DNA of 64,000 bases from JBFHFS01 sp041583495 (GCA_041583495.1 JBFHFS010000021.1:1-64000); one strand, 5' to 3'; counted from the first letter of the stretch, positions 53,099 through 62,856 are shown. Numbers and translations: made by a program. The notes: a model not told the origin generated them from the letters alone.

Positions 53099-56000
53099 TT
53101 ATCGCCCTTGTCTTCTGGATTGTAATTCTTCTGCAGAGACAAATCCGTCGCCATTCACATCTATTTGGTCAAAGTTTTCCTTCAAAGGGCCTTTGGCTTC
53201 TGCTTTGCTGATTTTATTATCTCCATTTTTGTCAAGGCGGTCTATGGGATTTCCTTGTTGGCTGGTGCTTTGTTTACTGTTTCCGGGTCTCGCATTTTGT
53301 GCGGGGCTGGTTTTGGTTGTTTGTTGGTTTCTATTGTTCGTTGTTTCCTGCTTCTGCAACATGAAATTTTTCCCATCAGGGGTGATGGTTAGAAAATCAG
53401 CGGCAATGAGCACTTCGCCTTTGTAGCCCAATTCTGCATAGGCTTCTTCTGTGGCACTTTCATTCGCTTTCTGATTACTAAGATGTGTCAATACCATATT
53501 TTTAGGATTTGATTCTACGGCCATTTTTGCGATTTCTGCCAATGAAGCATGTGCCGAGGCAGAGGTATTTCTTGTTGCCGGGCTGCCGCTGGTATTTCTT
53601 CCTGTGGAAACCTTACCATCCATGACCATTATATCTGCATCTTTGGCCAGCTTTTGCAGGTCCGGGGTGTAGGTTAAGTCTCCCGTTATGACAATGGATT
53701 CTCCATCGGCATCAAAGCGGTAGGCAATGGTTTTAATGCTGTGAGGCACCTCTATTGTTGATATTTTAATCCCTTTGAATTCAAATTGCTCACCGCCTTC
53801 TAATACTTTAATGTCAGCATGGAGGTTGTTTGGGTCAAAAGTACGTCCTCCACCACTCATCCGATAGTTCAGATCTTCCGCATAAAACTTAGCTGCATAC
53901 CGGGTCATTTCATCAATAGGAGAGGGGCCTGCTACCAGGAATTCTTTGCGTGTCATCAACTTATCATGCACCAGGGAGATAAACTCATCATTATGGTCAA
54001 TGTGGTGATGGGTGAGCAACAGGGCATCAGGCAAATTTCTTCCCGTCAGGCCCAGCTTTTCCAGCTGGGTTTTTGTACCATTTCCCATATCTACCAAAAT
54101 TTTGGTGCCCTTGTATTGTATTAGTGCCGACGGTTGCGACCGTTCAGGGTTGTATTCCGGGCTGCCTGAGCCTATTATGGTCACGCTAAAATCCGCCTCA
54201 ACAAGCGTAAGGGCTTTATTGCTTTGGTTACTCACACCCTCCTTTGTGTTTACAAAGCTGTTGTCATCATTGTAAATTTCAGTATTGGGGTTTTTATTGC
54301 CTGATAAGCTCAGCTGGCATCGGAGGGTATTGGCAATGTCATTGCCATATTGAGCCTCATTGCTGTTAAAAAGACAATCCTGTATTTGGGTTGTGGCTAC
54401 ATTGTAATTGTGAATCGCTCCACCGTAATATTGGGCTTTATTTCCGGTGAAAGCACAATCTGTAAATTCCGGGCTTGTGCCACCATATTGCGAAGCCTGA
54501 TCGTCAACCCATATGGCTCCACCATTTCCCCGGGTTTCATTATTCGAAAAGCTGGATTGGTTGACAATCACATTTGCCCCATAATTAATGACCATAGCAC
54601 CTCCGCGCGATGCCGCTGTGTTGTTGTTAAAGGCGCATTGGTATAATTCGCACGACGATCCAAATCGAAAAGCGGCAGCACCGCCAAGCAATGCCGAATT
54701 GCCTTCGAACAGAACATTTTCAAAATACGAAAGCACATCGGCAAAACAAAAAACAGCACCACCATCTTCGGCATAATTGTTCGTAAAGACCGTATTTTTT
54801 ACAATGGTCGAACTCTCGTATCCCCAGCAATAGAGCCCGCCACCATAACGATTGGTGATTTGTCCATCGGCATACCCATCAGCAATGGTAAAGCCATCAA
54901 TAATGGAATTTACACTTCCTAAAATCACATGGTAACTATTGTCGTCTGATCTGTTCTTATTTCCGATATTACCACTTAAAATGGTTTTGTTAAGCTTGTA
55001 ATTCCGCTCTGTTTTGCTTTGCTCATGACCGGAAAACCCTCCGTAAATGGCCACTCCGCTTTTCATCGTGAAACTTATATTTCTACTGGTGTTTGAGGTG
55101 GGTTTGTAGGTTCCGGCAGCGACCCATATTTCTCCGCCATCGTTTGAAAAGGTATAATCGATTGCCTCTTGCAAGTTACTGAAGGCGCTGTCCCAACTTT
55201 TGCCATTGCCATTGTTAGAACCGGCTTTCACATAAACAATGTGCTGAGGAATCTCTGCGGTTTTGCTGAGTGTGTGGTCGGTACCAAACCCTTGATGGCC
55301 TCCTTGTCTGTTTGTTCTGGGGGAAGAGTTAATATTTAGATAGGCTTTTACTTCCTTCGTGTAAAGCCGGTCAATCTCTTCTGCACTCATGGTTTTAATC
55401 TTTTCAGAGATCTCAATTAAACCTGCATATTTGTCATCCAACTTATCCAGGGATTGATTAAATCCCTCTATCTCCGAATTCCAGGAATAAATCCAGTCTT
55501 CACCCCAATTGATGATGTTAGGCATTCCATTTGTTGCGGAATGGTTGTCTTTGATAACCGAATTAATTACCAATGGCATGTTTCCTCTTCCGCGCATGTT
55601 GGCATTGTATGAACCTTGATACAACCCTGCCCCCTGAGATTCTACCACATTGTTCACAATCCTGGAATCTATTATTATGGGTGACGAAGAACCATCGTTG
55701 CCAATGGCTGCTGCATCATGTGCTTTATTGTTCTCAAAATGGCATCCGATAAGAATGGGGGAACAGGTAAAATCATTGTACAGTGCGCCACCTTTTGCGC
55801 CACATTCATTTTGAGTAAATTCGCAGTTGATGAGTACCGGGTGGGTGCCCATGTCGTTTTGCATTCCTCCGCCACGCATCATGGCATAATTACCCTCTAT
55901 CCTGACATTGATAAATACCGGAGAGGGTGCATTGTCAGCAGGCCGTTCAGAAGTATTGGTCATATTATAAACCCCTCCGCCTTTGCCGGCAGAACAATTG

Positions 56001-56632
56001 CGAACGATTGTATTTCGAATCGTGGCACAAGTTTTAAAGTTTAATATTCCGCCTCCGGCATTATTGTTGGATGATTGAGAAATACTTCCCGGAGTGGTAT
56101 GGGTTTGAGGCTTTCCTCCTCCTTGCCCCGGGCTGCCACCCACTCTTCCTCCGGGCCCTTTTTCTCCGGTCACCCTGGCTCCAGCCCCTCTTTCTGTCAT
56201 GGCATAGCCATCTTCCACGATAAACCCATCTAATACGGCATTGTTGGCAGTGGTTACCACATGCATTGAATTATCGGTTTTACTGGATTCGTCGCCAATA
56301 TTACCACTAAGGATAGTTGTATTTAACGCCCAGTTTCGTCGTGAGAGCTCTTTTTCCGAACCATAAAAGCCACCATATAGGGTTACGTCCTCTTTCAACC
56401 TGAAGGTGGCACTTCTATCATTTTCTAAGGTGGGATAATAGGTGCCTTTGGCTACCCAAATTTCATCACCCGGGTGCGCTTTTTCTATTGCTTTCTGTAA
56501 ATCAGTATAGGAGTTCTGCCATGAACTTCCATTGTTTGTCCCCTGGGCATTAACATTTACATATATTCTTTCGGCATGCAGTTGAATGCTTAAGCAAAGA
56601 ATTGAGACAATTATTATTTGTGTTTTTTTCAT
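53099..56632 (-). CDS. exported fusion of two beta-helix regions, MBL-fold hydrolase and EF-hands
   Basis: An 1177-aa protein with a signal peptide (MKKTQIIIVSILCLSIQLHA). Two parallel beta-helix regions of the 'YVNVNAQGTNNGSSW... GDEIWVAKGTYYPT' type lie at about 22-370 and 465-800, joined by a helical segment (about 385-440). A metallo-beta-lactamase-fold domain follows (about 815-1090): the metal site THHHIDHN has His875, His877, Asp879 and His880, with SIVITGDLTYT later supplying another ligand region; it resembles RNase Z/arylsulfatase-type hydrolases. The C terminus has a low-complexity Gln/Asn/Thr linker and two EF-hand loops, DKNGDNKISKAE (1134-1145) and DVNGDGFVSAEE (1158-1169). There is no T9SS domain. 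Substrate unknown. Confidence 0.85.
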   Translation of the reverse strand: MKKTQIIIVSILCLSIQLHAERIYVNVNAQGTNNGSSWQNSYTDLQKAIEKAHPGDEIWVAKGTYYPTLENDRSATFRLKEDVTLYGGFYGSEKELSRRNWALNTTILSGNIGDESSKTDNSMHVVTTANNAVLDGFIVEDGYAMTERGAGARVTGEKGPGGRVGGSPGQGGGKPQTHTTPGSISQSSNNNAGGGILNFKTCATIRNTIVRNCSAGKGGGVYNMTNTSERPADNAPSPVFINVRIEGNYAMMRGGGMQNDMGTHPVLINCEFTQNECGAKGGALYNDFTCSPILIGCHFENNKAHDAAAIGNDGSSSPIIIDSRIVNNVVESQGAGLYQGSYNANMRGRGNMPLVINSVIKDNHSATNGMPNIINWGEDWIYSWNSEIEGFNQSLDKLDDKYAGLIEISEKIKTMSAEEIDRLYTKEVKAYLNINSSPRTNRQGGHQGFGTDHTLSKTAEIPQHIVYVKAGSNNGNGKSWDSAFSNLQEAIDYTFSNDGGEIWVAAGTYKPTSNTSRNISFTMKSGVAIYGGFSGHEQSKTERNYKLNKTILSGNIGNKNRSDDNSYHVILGSVNSIIDGFTIADGYADGQITNRYGGGLYCWGYESSTIVKNTVFTNNYAEDGGAVFCFADVLSYFENVLFEGNSALLGGAAAFRFGSSCELYQCAFNNNTAASRGGAMVINYGANVIVNQSSFSNNETRGNGGAIWVDDQASQYGGTSPEFTDCAFTGNKAQYYGGAIHNYNVATTQIQDCLFNSNEAQYGNDIANTLRCQLSLSGNKNPNTEIYNDDNSFVNTKEGVSNQSNKALTLVEADFSVTIIGSGSPEYNPERSQPSALIQYKGTKILVDMGNGTKTQLEKLGLTGRNLPDALLLTHHHIDHNDEFISLVHDKLMTRKEFLVAGPSPIDEMTRYAAKFYAEDLNYRMSGGGRTFDPNNLHADIKVLEGGEQFEFKGIKISTIEVPHSIKTIAYRFDADGESIVITGDLTYTPDLQKLAKDADIMVMDGKVSTGRNTSGSPATRNTSASAHASLAEIAKMAVESNPKNMVLTHLSNQKANESATEEAYAELGYKGEVLIAADFLTITPDGKNFMLQKQETTNNRNQQTTKTSPAQNARPGNSKQSTSQQGNPIDRLDKNGDNKISKAEAKGPLKENFDQIDVNGDGFVSAEELQSRRQGR

Positions 56633-56739
56633 AGGTTCACAGCTTATTCAATTAGTGACTTAACTGGTCGAATTAAAATAATAGCAAATAAATAACAACA
56701 GTCCCGCAATAAGAAATACTATTTATGTTTTGGAGGATT

Positions 56740-57060
56740 TTCCGTGCGAAAAGGGCGTTTCTCGGGATGAATGAAAAATATTTCAACCCTGTCGTCCGAA
56801 ATACCTTCTCCGATACCGAATACGACTTCCTATGGAAATAACGCTTAGGGTATGGTGTCTTTCGGCATTACGCAGCGATTACCTGCCAGTTTACACAGTT
56901 CCCGGTCTCAGCTTTGTCCACATTCGAATCGACCCTTCATGTCAGATCACGCCCGAACGGACGTGGGGCTGGTTTTCATAACCCGTTAAACTACTGTGTT
57001 TGGGTTGTGTTGGTGCCTTGGTGTTTAGTTGTTTAAGTCTGAAAAACAATTTTTTGTCTC
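56740..57060. other. unexplained, more G/C-rich segment in a 464-base gap
   Basis: The 56633-57096 gap contains a stretch unlike the surrounding A/T-rich sequence. Read on the minus strand it has many purine-rich, structured-RNA-like pieces (GCTGAGACCGGGAACTGTG, AATGCCGAAAGAC, CTAAGCGTT). It does not encode a recognisable protein. It could be part of a group II intron or another structured element, but I could not identify intron boundaries or a reverse transcriptase. Confidence 0.25.
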
Positions 57061-57096
57061 AGAACAACTACCTGTCAGCGAGCAATTTATAATCAT

Positions 57097-57564
57097 TTAC
57101 TTTTTAAGGAATACATAATATTGAAGCCTTAATGCTGGTAATACCGGGCCTATTGCAGAATCATCGGAGTGATACAGCAGATAGAATAAACCACCATCAA
57201 TTGTCCAGCCTCCATTTACTTTTTTTGACTTTAAATCCTTCCCAATAGTTAATGTAAAAGCATGATCAGGACCTCCTGGAAAATATGTGTACCCCTGTCG
57301 AAAGAACCACTTTTTTGTCCCCAGATAAAGGCGATGTTCAAGATTATAAGATGACCAGACCCCGTCCATTGTCGGACCAATTCCTCCAAATAGTCCAATG
57401 TGACTTGATTTACTCAGTTTCTGCCCAACTCCGGCATGTAACATCTCAGGACCAGATAAACCAAAAGCTACTTTTGTATTACTAAAATTTTCCTGGCCCA
57501 TTACGAACTCTCCATTGAATAAAAGGAGGAGGGATATAAGATAAGAAATAATGAAATTTTTCAT
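57097..57564 (-). CDS. small outer membrane beta-barrel-like protein, function unknown
   Basis: A 155-aa protein with a signal peptide (MKNFIISYLISLLLLFNGEFVMGQ). The mature part has glycine-rich alternating strands (VAFGLSGPEMLHAGVG, SSHIGLFGGIGPTMDG, GWTIDGGLFYLLYH) and ends in LRLQYYVFLKK. It is about the size of an 8-stranded barrel. No family recognised. It is the last of a run of minus-strand single genes. Confidence 0.6.
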   Translation of the reverse strand: MKNFIISYLISLLLLFNGEFVMGQENFSNTKVAFGLSGPEMLHAGVGQKLSKSSHIGLFGGIGPTMDGVWSSYNLEHRLYLGTKKWFFRQGYTYFPGGPDHAFTLTIGKDLKSKKVNGGWTIDGGLFYLLYHSDDSAIGPVLPALRLQYYVFLKK

Positions 57565-57703
57565 GATCGGTCATTTTCGTTAACCGTAAAAATGAAAAAA
57601 GCAACCATCCGGGCGGCCCTTATCTGTCAAGATACAAAGAAATGGAGCGGGTAACAACCCTTTTATCACCACTATCCCGGCAATGGTTTTTACCCCGTAT
57701 CTG

Positions 57704-58789
57704 CTACCGTATTTTTTTCATCGCTTTAATCATTTCGGAAATACCCTTTTGGGCACTTTCACTTCCACTATTTACCATCACGATATAACCAACATAGTTT
57801 TCTCTATCAATTAGTGCATAGCAAAAAAAGGTGCCATCCGACCCGGCATGTGCAGAGACCTTTTTTCCATCCTTCATTATATTTCCCCAACCAATTGCAT
57901 AATCCTCTTGGGCTGAATGTAAAAAATTATAAGTAGTCGATTTTAAAAAGTTATCCTGCCCATAAAGACCTTTTAAATTTAACTGAATAAACCTGGCGTA
58001 ATTTTCGATATTCATGCTTAAATCCCCTGCCGGCTGAACCAAATTCAAATCATACTTCGTATTTGGCGGAACAGAAACAAGTTGATTATTCTCAAGCCAA
58101 TGACCAAAAGGTTGATTTTTAAAATTTCGATTTGGCCAACCCAAAGCAAAATCGATTTTTAGTTCTCTTTTTAAAATTAGGGTCAAAAGCTTTTCCCAGG
58201 ATTTTCCCGAAACCTTTTCCAGCATAGTGGCTGCTATACTGTAATCGGCATTTGAATAGTTATAACTTTCATTACTTTTGGCTGGAGGAAGTGTTAAAAC
58301 ATATTCGGCAAAACCCTTTCTTTGTTTTTGTTTGTCTCCCATGAATTTCGGTAGTTTTTGAAATTCTTCCAAATCTGTAAATGGTTGAATATTTGCTCGG
58401 TGAGTTAATAAATCTTCAAGCGTTTTATCGTAGTAAGCCGGATTTGATTTACTTTTTAACTCTGGAAACAAATCAAAAAATTTGGTTTCCCAATTTATTT
58501 TTTTCTTTTCAACTAAATAGGCAGCGATGAATCCTGTTATTGCCTTCGTGTTAGATCCCAGATGAAAGTAATCCTTTTCATTGGCATCAAAATCCTGGTT
58601 GAGTTCACTTATTTTGTGATGACCTATGGTGTTTTTTAACAATACGCTATCCTTTGTTAATATTGCGAATGTCATTTCGGGGATACTGTCTTTTGCCATT
58701 ATTTCTAAGGCAATTTTTGACAAGTCTTGAGAATAACCTAAACCCATCCCAACGACTAAAAGTAGTATGGTAATTACTGGATGTTTCAT
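57704..58789 (-). CDS. serine hydrolase, beta-lactamase/class C penicillin-binding type
   Basis: A 361-aa exported protein. The ATG at 58789 gives a signal peptide (MKHPVITILLLVVGMGLGYS); the frame extends 16 codons upstream without improving it. Catalytic motifs: Ser79-x-x-Lys82 in HLGSNTKAIT, Tyr178-Ser-Asn180 in YNYSNADY, and HAGSDGTF near 320 in the place of the KTG/HxG box. Family members include D-aminopeptidases, esterases and peptidoglycan hydrolases as well as beta-lactamases, so a resistance role should not be assumed. Downstream of the SDR gene, separated by an unusual spacer. Confidence 0.87.
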   Translation of the reverse strand: MKHPVITILLLVVGMGLGYSQDLSKIALEIMAKDSIPEMTFAILTKDSVLLKNTIGHHKISELNQDFDANEKDYFHLGSNTKAITGFIAAYLVEKKKINWETKFFDLFPELKSKSNPAYYDKTLEDLLTHRANIQPFTDLEEFQKLPKFMGDKQKQRKGFAEYVLTLPPAKSNESYNYSNADYSIAATMLEKVSGKSWEKLLTLILKRELKIDFALGWPNRNFKNQPFGHWLENNQLVSVPPNTKYDLNLVQPAGDLSMNIENYARFIQLNLKGLYGQDNFLKSTTYNFLHSAQEDYAIGWGNIMKDGKKVSAHAGSDGTFFCYALIDRENYVGYIVMVNSGSESAQKGISEMIKAMKKIR

Positions 58790-58952
58790 TTTTGTTAATC
58801 TAAGAGCTAATGTTGCGTGTAAGATGCGTTCTGCCACGGACCAAACGAAGTAGGGACCGCGTTGGCCGTAAGTAACCTGGAGCGAAGCTAGGGGGAGCTA
58901 ATATGGGGGCACCTGCCTTTAGCATTTTATTGTTGGCTGTTGATCCATTCAA

Positions 58953-59678
58953 CTAATTCATTTTGTTATAGATTACAGGCATCTGACCTTTCCATTTATT
59001 CCACAAGTCATTTTCAACGATCAGCCTTGCCATAAAATGGCCAACATTTATTCGGCTGGTTTTGCCCGGATTAAAAATTGCACTCCTGGTAGGTGAAGGA
59101 TATAGCTCGTATTCGGTTACCTTGTCTTGGTTAATTAAGGTATCTGGTCGCACGGCCACCCATTCAATGGATTTATTATTTTGCCCAACGTTCACCCTCA
59201 AAAAGTTTGCGGCTTCTTCATTATCTGATTGGGGCGGAACAAGTAAACGGATCAACCCCAGCACTAATTGTTGACCGACCGAAGCAGATTCATTCAAATC
59301 TCTGTTCCTGTTTCCGGTTGTATTCATTAACACCAACCGGATAGGTTTTTTGGGCATATTCTTCTCAATCGCCAAACAAAGCAATCTAACGGAGTCAGTT
59401 ACCAATTTCCTGGGTTTTCCAAAAACTCCCTTCAAAGTTAGATTATGGCCAAGACAAGAAACCACCGACTGACAATCATTCAGGTAATTAGCCATCTGGT
59501 CCACACTAATCTCCAGGATACTGGCATTGATTATGGATATCTGGTCATTATTTTTCCAGGTGTCGGGTATTTTCCCGGTCGGACGTATAATCACCCTGAC
59601 CTTTTGTTCCCTATTCAACAATTGTTCTACCAACTGTTTTCCTGTTGCACCGCTTGCACCTACTACCAGGGTTGTCAT
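58953..59678 (-). CDS. NAD(P)-binding SDR/NmrA-like protein
   Basis: A 241-aa atypical short-chain dehydrogenase. The Rossmann turn is GASGATG (residues 7-13) after the MTTLVV strand; VIIRPTG carries the Arg that favours NADPH, and VSCLGHNLTL marks the fourth strand. YxxxK is not evident. Similar proteins act on flavins, biliverdin, quinones or serve as redox sensors. It is a member of a group of reductase-like genes on the minus strand. Confidence 0.82.
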   Translation of the reverse strand: MTTLVVGASGATGKQLVEQLLNREQKVRVIIRPTGKIPDTWKNNDQISIINASILEISVDQMANYLNDCQSVVSCLGHNLTLKGVFGKPRKLVTDSVRLLCLAIEKNMPKKPIRLVLMNTTGNRNRDLNESASVGQQLVLGLIRLLVPPQSDNEEAANFLRVNVGQNNKSIEWVAVRPDTLINQDKVTEYELYPSPTRSAIFNPGKTSRINVGHFMARLIVENDLWNKWKGQMPVIYNKMN

Positions 59679-59862
59679 TTTGTTTAGGTATTAATGCTTG
59701 ATGGAGCCTTTTCGATTCACTACAACAGCCTTGTGCATAAAAAGTTCGTCCCTTTTACTGAGTTACTTTCCACTTGACCTGGGTTCTAATAAGGGCAGGA
59801 AATTGAATTTACTTAATCATCTGAGGCATTGTTTAAATCCGTTATTGGCCCTGTTTTTTCCA

Positions 59863-60414
59863 TCATTCTTTCTTTGATAAGATGGTTAGGGTTTCCTTTA
59901 CCCTTTTATCTTTTGTTTCTTTACGTTTAGCACTTGCAATCCACCAAATTAACTGTTTTTTACGAGACGTGCATAGTTGGTCATATAACTCTTCTGCTTT
60001 TGGGTTGATTTCAAAGGCTTCTTTAAGTTTTTTAGGAATATCTAATTGAATCTCTGTGGCATCGAGTGTATTCCAAGACCCATTCTGTTTTGCGATATTA
60101 ATGGATTTTAACCCAAACTCAGTCATTAAACCCTCTTTTATCAACCTCTCGACTCTTTCTTTATTCGATTGAGCCCAATTACTTTTAGATTTTCGGGGTG
60201 TATATCTTTGCATGTGTTTTTCGTCGTCAATTCTTCGAACCGTCGAGTCTATCCAACCAAAACATAATGCTTCTTCAACGGCCTCGCTGTATTTTAACGA
60301 TGTTTTTTTAACTTTTACTTTATAGAAAACAATCCATATCTCAGATTCTTTATCGTGGTTATTTTCTAACCAATTCCGCCACTCTTGACGAGTATTAAAT
60401 TGTTTTTGAAGCAT
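59863..60414 (-). CDS. YdeI/OmpD-associated family protein
   Basis: A 183-aa protein. The start at 60414 (MLQKQFNTRQEWRNWLENN) matches the family N terminus; an upstream ATG at 60480 adds 22 atypical residues. Family blocks are EEALCFGWIDSTVRRIDDEK near 50-70, RYTPRKSKSNWAQSNKERVE near 75-95, and a C-terminal basic segment with LCTSRKKQLIWWI. In other bacteria members are linked to protection from cationic peptides or bacteriocins; the mechanism is not settled. Confidence 0.82.
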   Translation of the reverse strand: MLQKQFNTRQEWRNWLENNHDKESEIWIVFYKVKVKKTSLKYSEAVEEALCFGWIDSTVRRIDDEKHMQRYTPRKSKSNWAQSNKERVERLIKEGLMTEFGLKSINIAKQNGSWNTLDATEIQLDIPKKLKEAFEINPKAEELYDQLCTSRKKQLIWWIASAKRKETKDKRVKETLTILSKKE

Positions 60415-60535
60415 AATCCTACCTGCGTGTAAAAATGATCTTTGCCAGATAACACCTGTCCTAATCAGGTTGAATGGCAATGCCGGGAAACTTATTTCAA
60501 AAATGGCATCGGATACGAAGCTCCCTGTTTGGCGT

Positions 60536-61531
60536 TTAGGGAACCAGAACCAATTGGTTCAAATGACGATCGATTATTTCAATCTCTTCCTTTGTCAGAC
60601 TCGCTTCAGTAGCTTTGGCATTCTGAATGGCTTGTTCTGCATTTCTGGCTCCAACTAAAGCAATGGCAATACCCGGTTGCTCAAGAGTCCATAAAATAAC
60701 CAGCTGACCCAATGATAATCCTTTCGCATCGGCAATGGGTTTGATCTTTTCCAGGAATTCATTGGTGCGCCTGAGGTTTTCATCTTTGTAAAAAGCCCTC
60801 GTGGCACGTTGATCGCCTTCACCAAACTTATAGCCCGGTTTCATCTTCCCTGTTAATAATCCCCTTTCAAGTGGACTGTAAGCCAGGATTCCTTTCCCGT
60901 TTTCAATGCAATAAGGAACTACTTTTTCTTCGATATCGCGAACTACCATGCTGTAGGGAACCTGATTCGATGCCAGATTTACGTATTTTTCTGCTTCCGC
61001 TAACTGATCTACATTATAATTGCAAACACCGGCGTAACGGATCTTGCCCTGTGTAATCAGCTGGTTAACCGCGTCCATGGTTTCTTCTATGGGGGTCGTG
61101 ATGTCAGGCCAATGGAGCTGGTAAAGGTCAATATAATCGGTCCCTAACCGTTTCAAACTATCTTCACACTCCTTTATGATGCTCTCTTTACCGGCATATT
61201 TGTAAATATCGATATCCTTTCCACTGTTATCTTTGCTTTTGTACACCAGTGTGCCTTTTGCTAAGTCCCACCGCATTCCGTATTTGGTGAGGATTTGTAC
61301 CTTATCCCTGGGAATGCCTTTTATGGCTTGTCCAACCATTTCTTCACTGAAGCCCTGTCCATATATTGGAGCCGTATCAATGGAAGTTACGCCCAGATCG
61401 TAAGAGGCCTTTATCGCTTCCTGGGAAGCATTTTGTTCGGTTCCTCCCCACAACCAACCACCAATGGCAAATGAACCAAATGTGATGGCCGAAAGGTTAA
61501 GGTCAGTGTTGCCTAATTTTCTGTATTTCAT
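60536..61531 (-). CDS. aldo/keto reductase
   Basis: A 331-aa TIM-barrel oxidoreductase. The catalytic tetrad is in place: Asp in SIDTAPIYGQGFSEE (with Tyr), Lys in VQILTKYG and His in LYQLHWPD. The C terminus VALVGARNAEQAIQNAKAT is the NADPH-binding end. Members reduce aldehydes and ketones, including sugar- and lipid-derived reactive carbonyls. It lies between the YdeI-like gene and the AraC regulator on the minus strand. Confidence 0.92.
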   Translation of the reverse strand: MKYRKLGNTDLNLSAITFGSFAIGGWLWGGTEQNASQEAIKASYDLGVTSIDTAPIYGQGFSEEMVGQAIKGIPRDKVQILTKYGMRWDLAKGTLVYKSKDNSGKDIDIYKYAGKESIIKECEDSLKRLGTDYIDLYQLHWPDITTPIEETMDAVNQLITQGKIRYAGVCNYNVDQLAEAEKYVNLASNQVPYSMVVRDIEEKVVPYCIENGKGILAYSPLERGLLTGKMKPGYKFGEGDQRATRAFYKDENLRRTNEFLEKIKPIADAKGLSLGQLVILWTLEQPGIAIALVGARNAEQAIQNAKATEASLTKEEIEIIDRHLNQLVLVP

Positions 61532-62001
61532 AGGTTTATATTTTCATTTATTTGCCGTTTACCTGCCCCGAACCCGATTGTGGGGCAACTCGTCTTTTTG
61601 ATTTTCCTACTCTCTTGCTGAAGAAAAAAAATTACAGCCCTGTAGTAATTATCTATAATGCTGAATTCATTGCTTTTGTTCATTTTAACAGCCGTTCTCA
61701 GCAGGAAGCACCAAATTTGCCTGCAAGATGTGCGTGGCCATGGCTTTGACACCGCTAAAAACATGTCTGCCCAGGCAATGGTATTTAGGCCAACCGAAAG
61801 GTGGTAATTCATTCATGTCTTTTTATCGTTCAATTGGCTAATAATTCTCTGTATACGGCCCCCCCCGCCAGGAAAGCTCTTTGGCTGGTTTGGTTTGTGT
61901 GATGGGTTTTGTATGACCCCACCAGGTGCTTTCTTAAGAAGCCTTGCCAATGAATACCATTACAAACCATATTATTCATGAATAAATTGGGTAAGCAATC
62001 G
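61532..62001. other. intergenic region with a C8 homopolymer
   Basis: A 470-base gap upstream of the aldo/keto reductase gene. It contains a run of eight C at 61859-61866 and no convincing gene; the open frame 61528-61812 on the minus strand lacks protein-like character. Its promoter is not recognisable. Confidence 0.4.
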
Positions 62002-62856
62002 TTATAGACTGCAAGTATGCCCCTTACTTTTAAATTCTTTAACTGTCATGCCATAAACCTTTTTAAAAGACCTTGCTAAGTGACTACTATCAGAAAAATT
62101 TAATTGCCAGGCAATTTCTTTCAAGCTTAAGTCGGTGTGTAACACCTTGGTCTCAACTATTTTAAGTTTAGATTTCAATATATAGTCAACTAAGTTTATC
62201 CCTGCCTGCTTTTTAAAATATTCAGAAAAATAGGATTTTGAAATGCCAAATTTTTCAGATAGATATGATAATCTAAGTTTTTCATTTTTCAGCAAATGAG
62301 TATTAATATAACGAAGAATCTCCCCAAATCTATTGTCTGTTTCGTTGGCCTTGTTTACATATCTGTTTTCAATACTCCGCGCTAATATATTTAGAATTGA
62401 GGCAATTGCTCCTGTAATAATCGAATCTGAATAGCTGTCAGCACGTAAATACTCCTGGTAAATAGATTTAATATTATTAATAATAAATCGTCTTTCTTGT
62501 TCTGATGATATAATATCACCAGGGACTTTATTGTAATTCGCAACTACATATGCAATTTTATCAAACCACATATTGTAGTTGGTCAGGTTATCTTTTTGAA
62601 GAAAAAAGTGGTCGGTAAACCTGATAAAATAGAATTTAGAAGGACCCGTAATTTTAAACGAATGGCAGTCGAGGGGTGGAAGAAAAAAGATATTTCCCTC
62701 GTGGAAATCAAATTCATGTTGGTTAATGCACTGCCTGCCTGTACCTTTTTCTACAAATACGATCTCAAAGAAATTATTCTTATAAGGTCTTTTAACCCAG
62801 GTATCCATTTCTTCAACATGTATCTCTAATAATTTATTTATCGACTCCGTTTTCAT
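62002..62856 (-). CDS. AraC-family transcriptional regulator
   Basis: A 284-aa regulator. The N-terminal cupin-like domain has FVEKGTGRQCINQHEFDF and GNIFFLPPLDCHSFKI (about 30-70); the C-terminal double helix-turn-helix runs from about 185 to 280 (LSYLSEKFGISKSYFSEYFK; LSLKEIAWQLNFSDSSHLAR; FKKVYGMTVKEFK). It is divergent from the ABM monooxygenase/nitroreductase genes and upstream of the aldo/keto reductase gene, so either set may be its target (inference). Confidence 0.92.
   Translation of the reverse strand: MKTESINKLLEIHVEEMDTWVKRPYKNNFFEIVFVEKGTGRQCINQHEFDFHEGNIFFLPPLDCHSFKITGPSKFYFIRFTDHFFLQKDNLTNYNMWFDKIAYVVANYNKVPGDIISSEQERRFIINNIKSIYQEYLRADSYSDSIITGAIASILNILARSIENRYVNKANETDNRFGEILRYINTHLLKNEKLRLSYLSEKFGISKSYFSEYFKKQAGINLVDYILKSKLKIVETKVLHTDLSLKEIAWQLNFSDSSHLARSFKKVYGMTVKEFKSKGHTCSL

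Noticed and set aside
57704..58789. Antibiotic-resistance beta-lactamase
   Set aside because: The motifs are those of the wide class C-type serine hydrolase family, and the third box is HAG rather than KTG, so resistance should not be claimed.
58790..58952. Integron attC site
   Set aside because: The ends do not match the RYYYAAC/GTTRRRY core sites, and no integrase is in the window.
61528..61812. 94-codon open frame upstream of the aldo/keto reductase gene
   Set aside because: The residues have no protein-like pattern, and its only support is an overlap with the next start. A possible short remnant on the opposite strand (HGFDTAKNMSAQAMVF) was also too weak to call.
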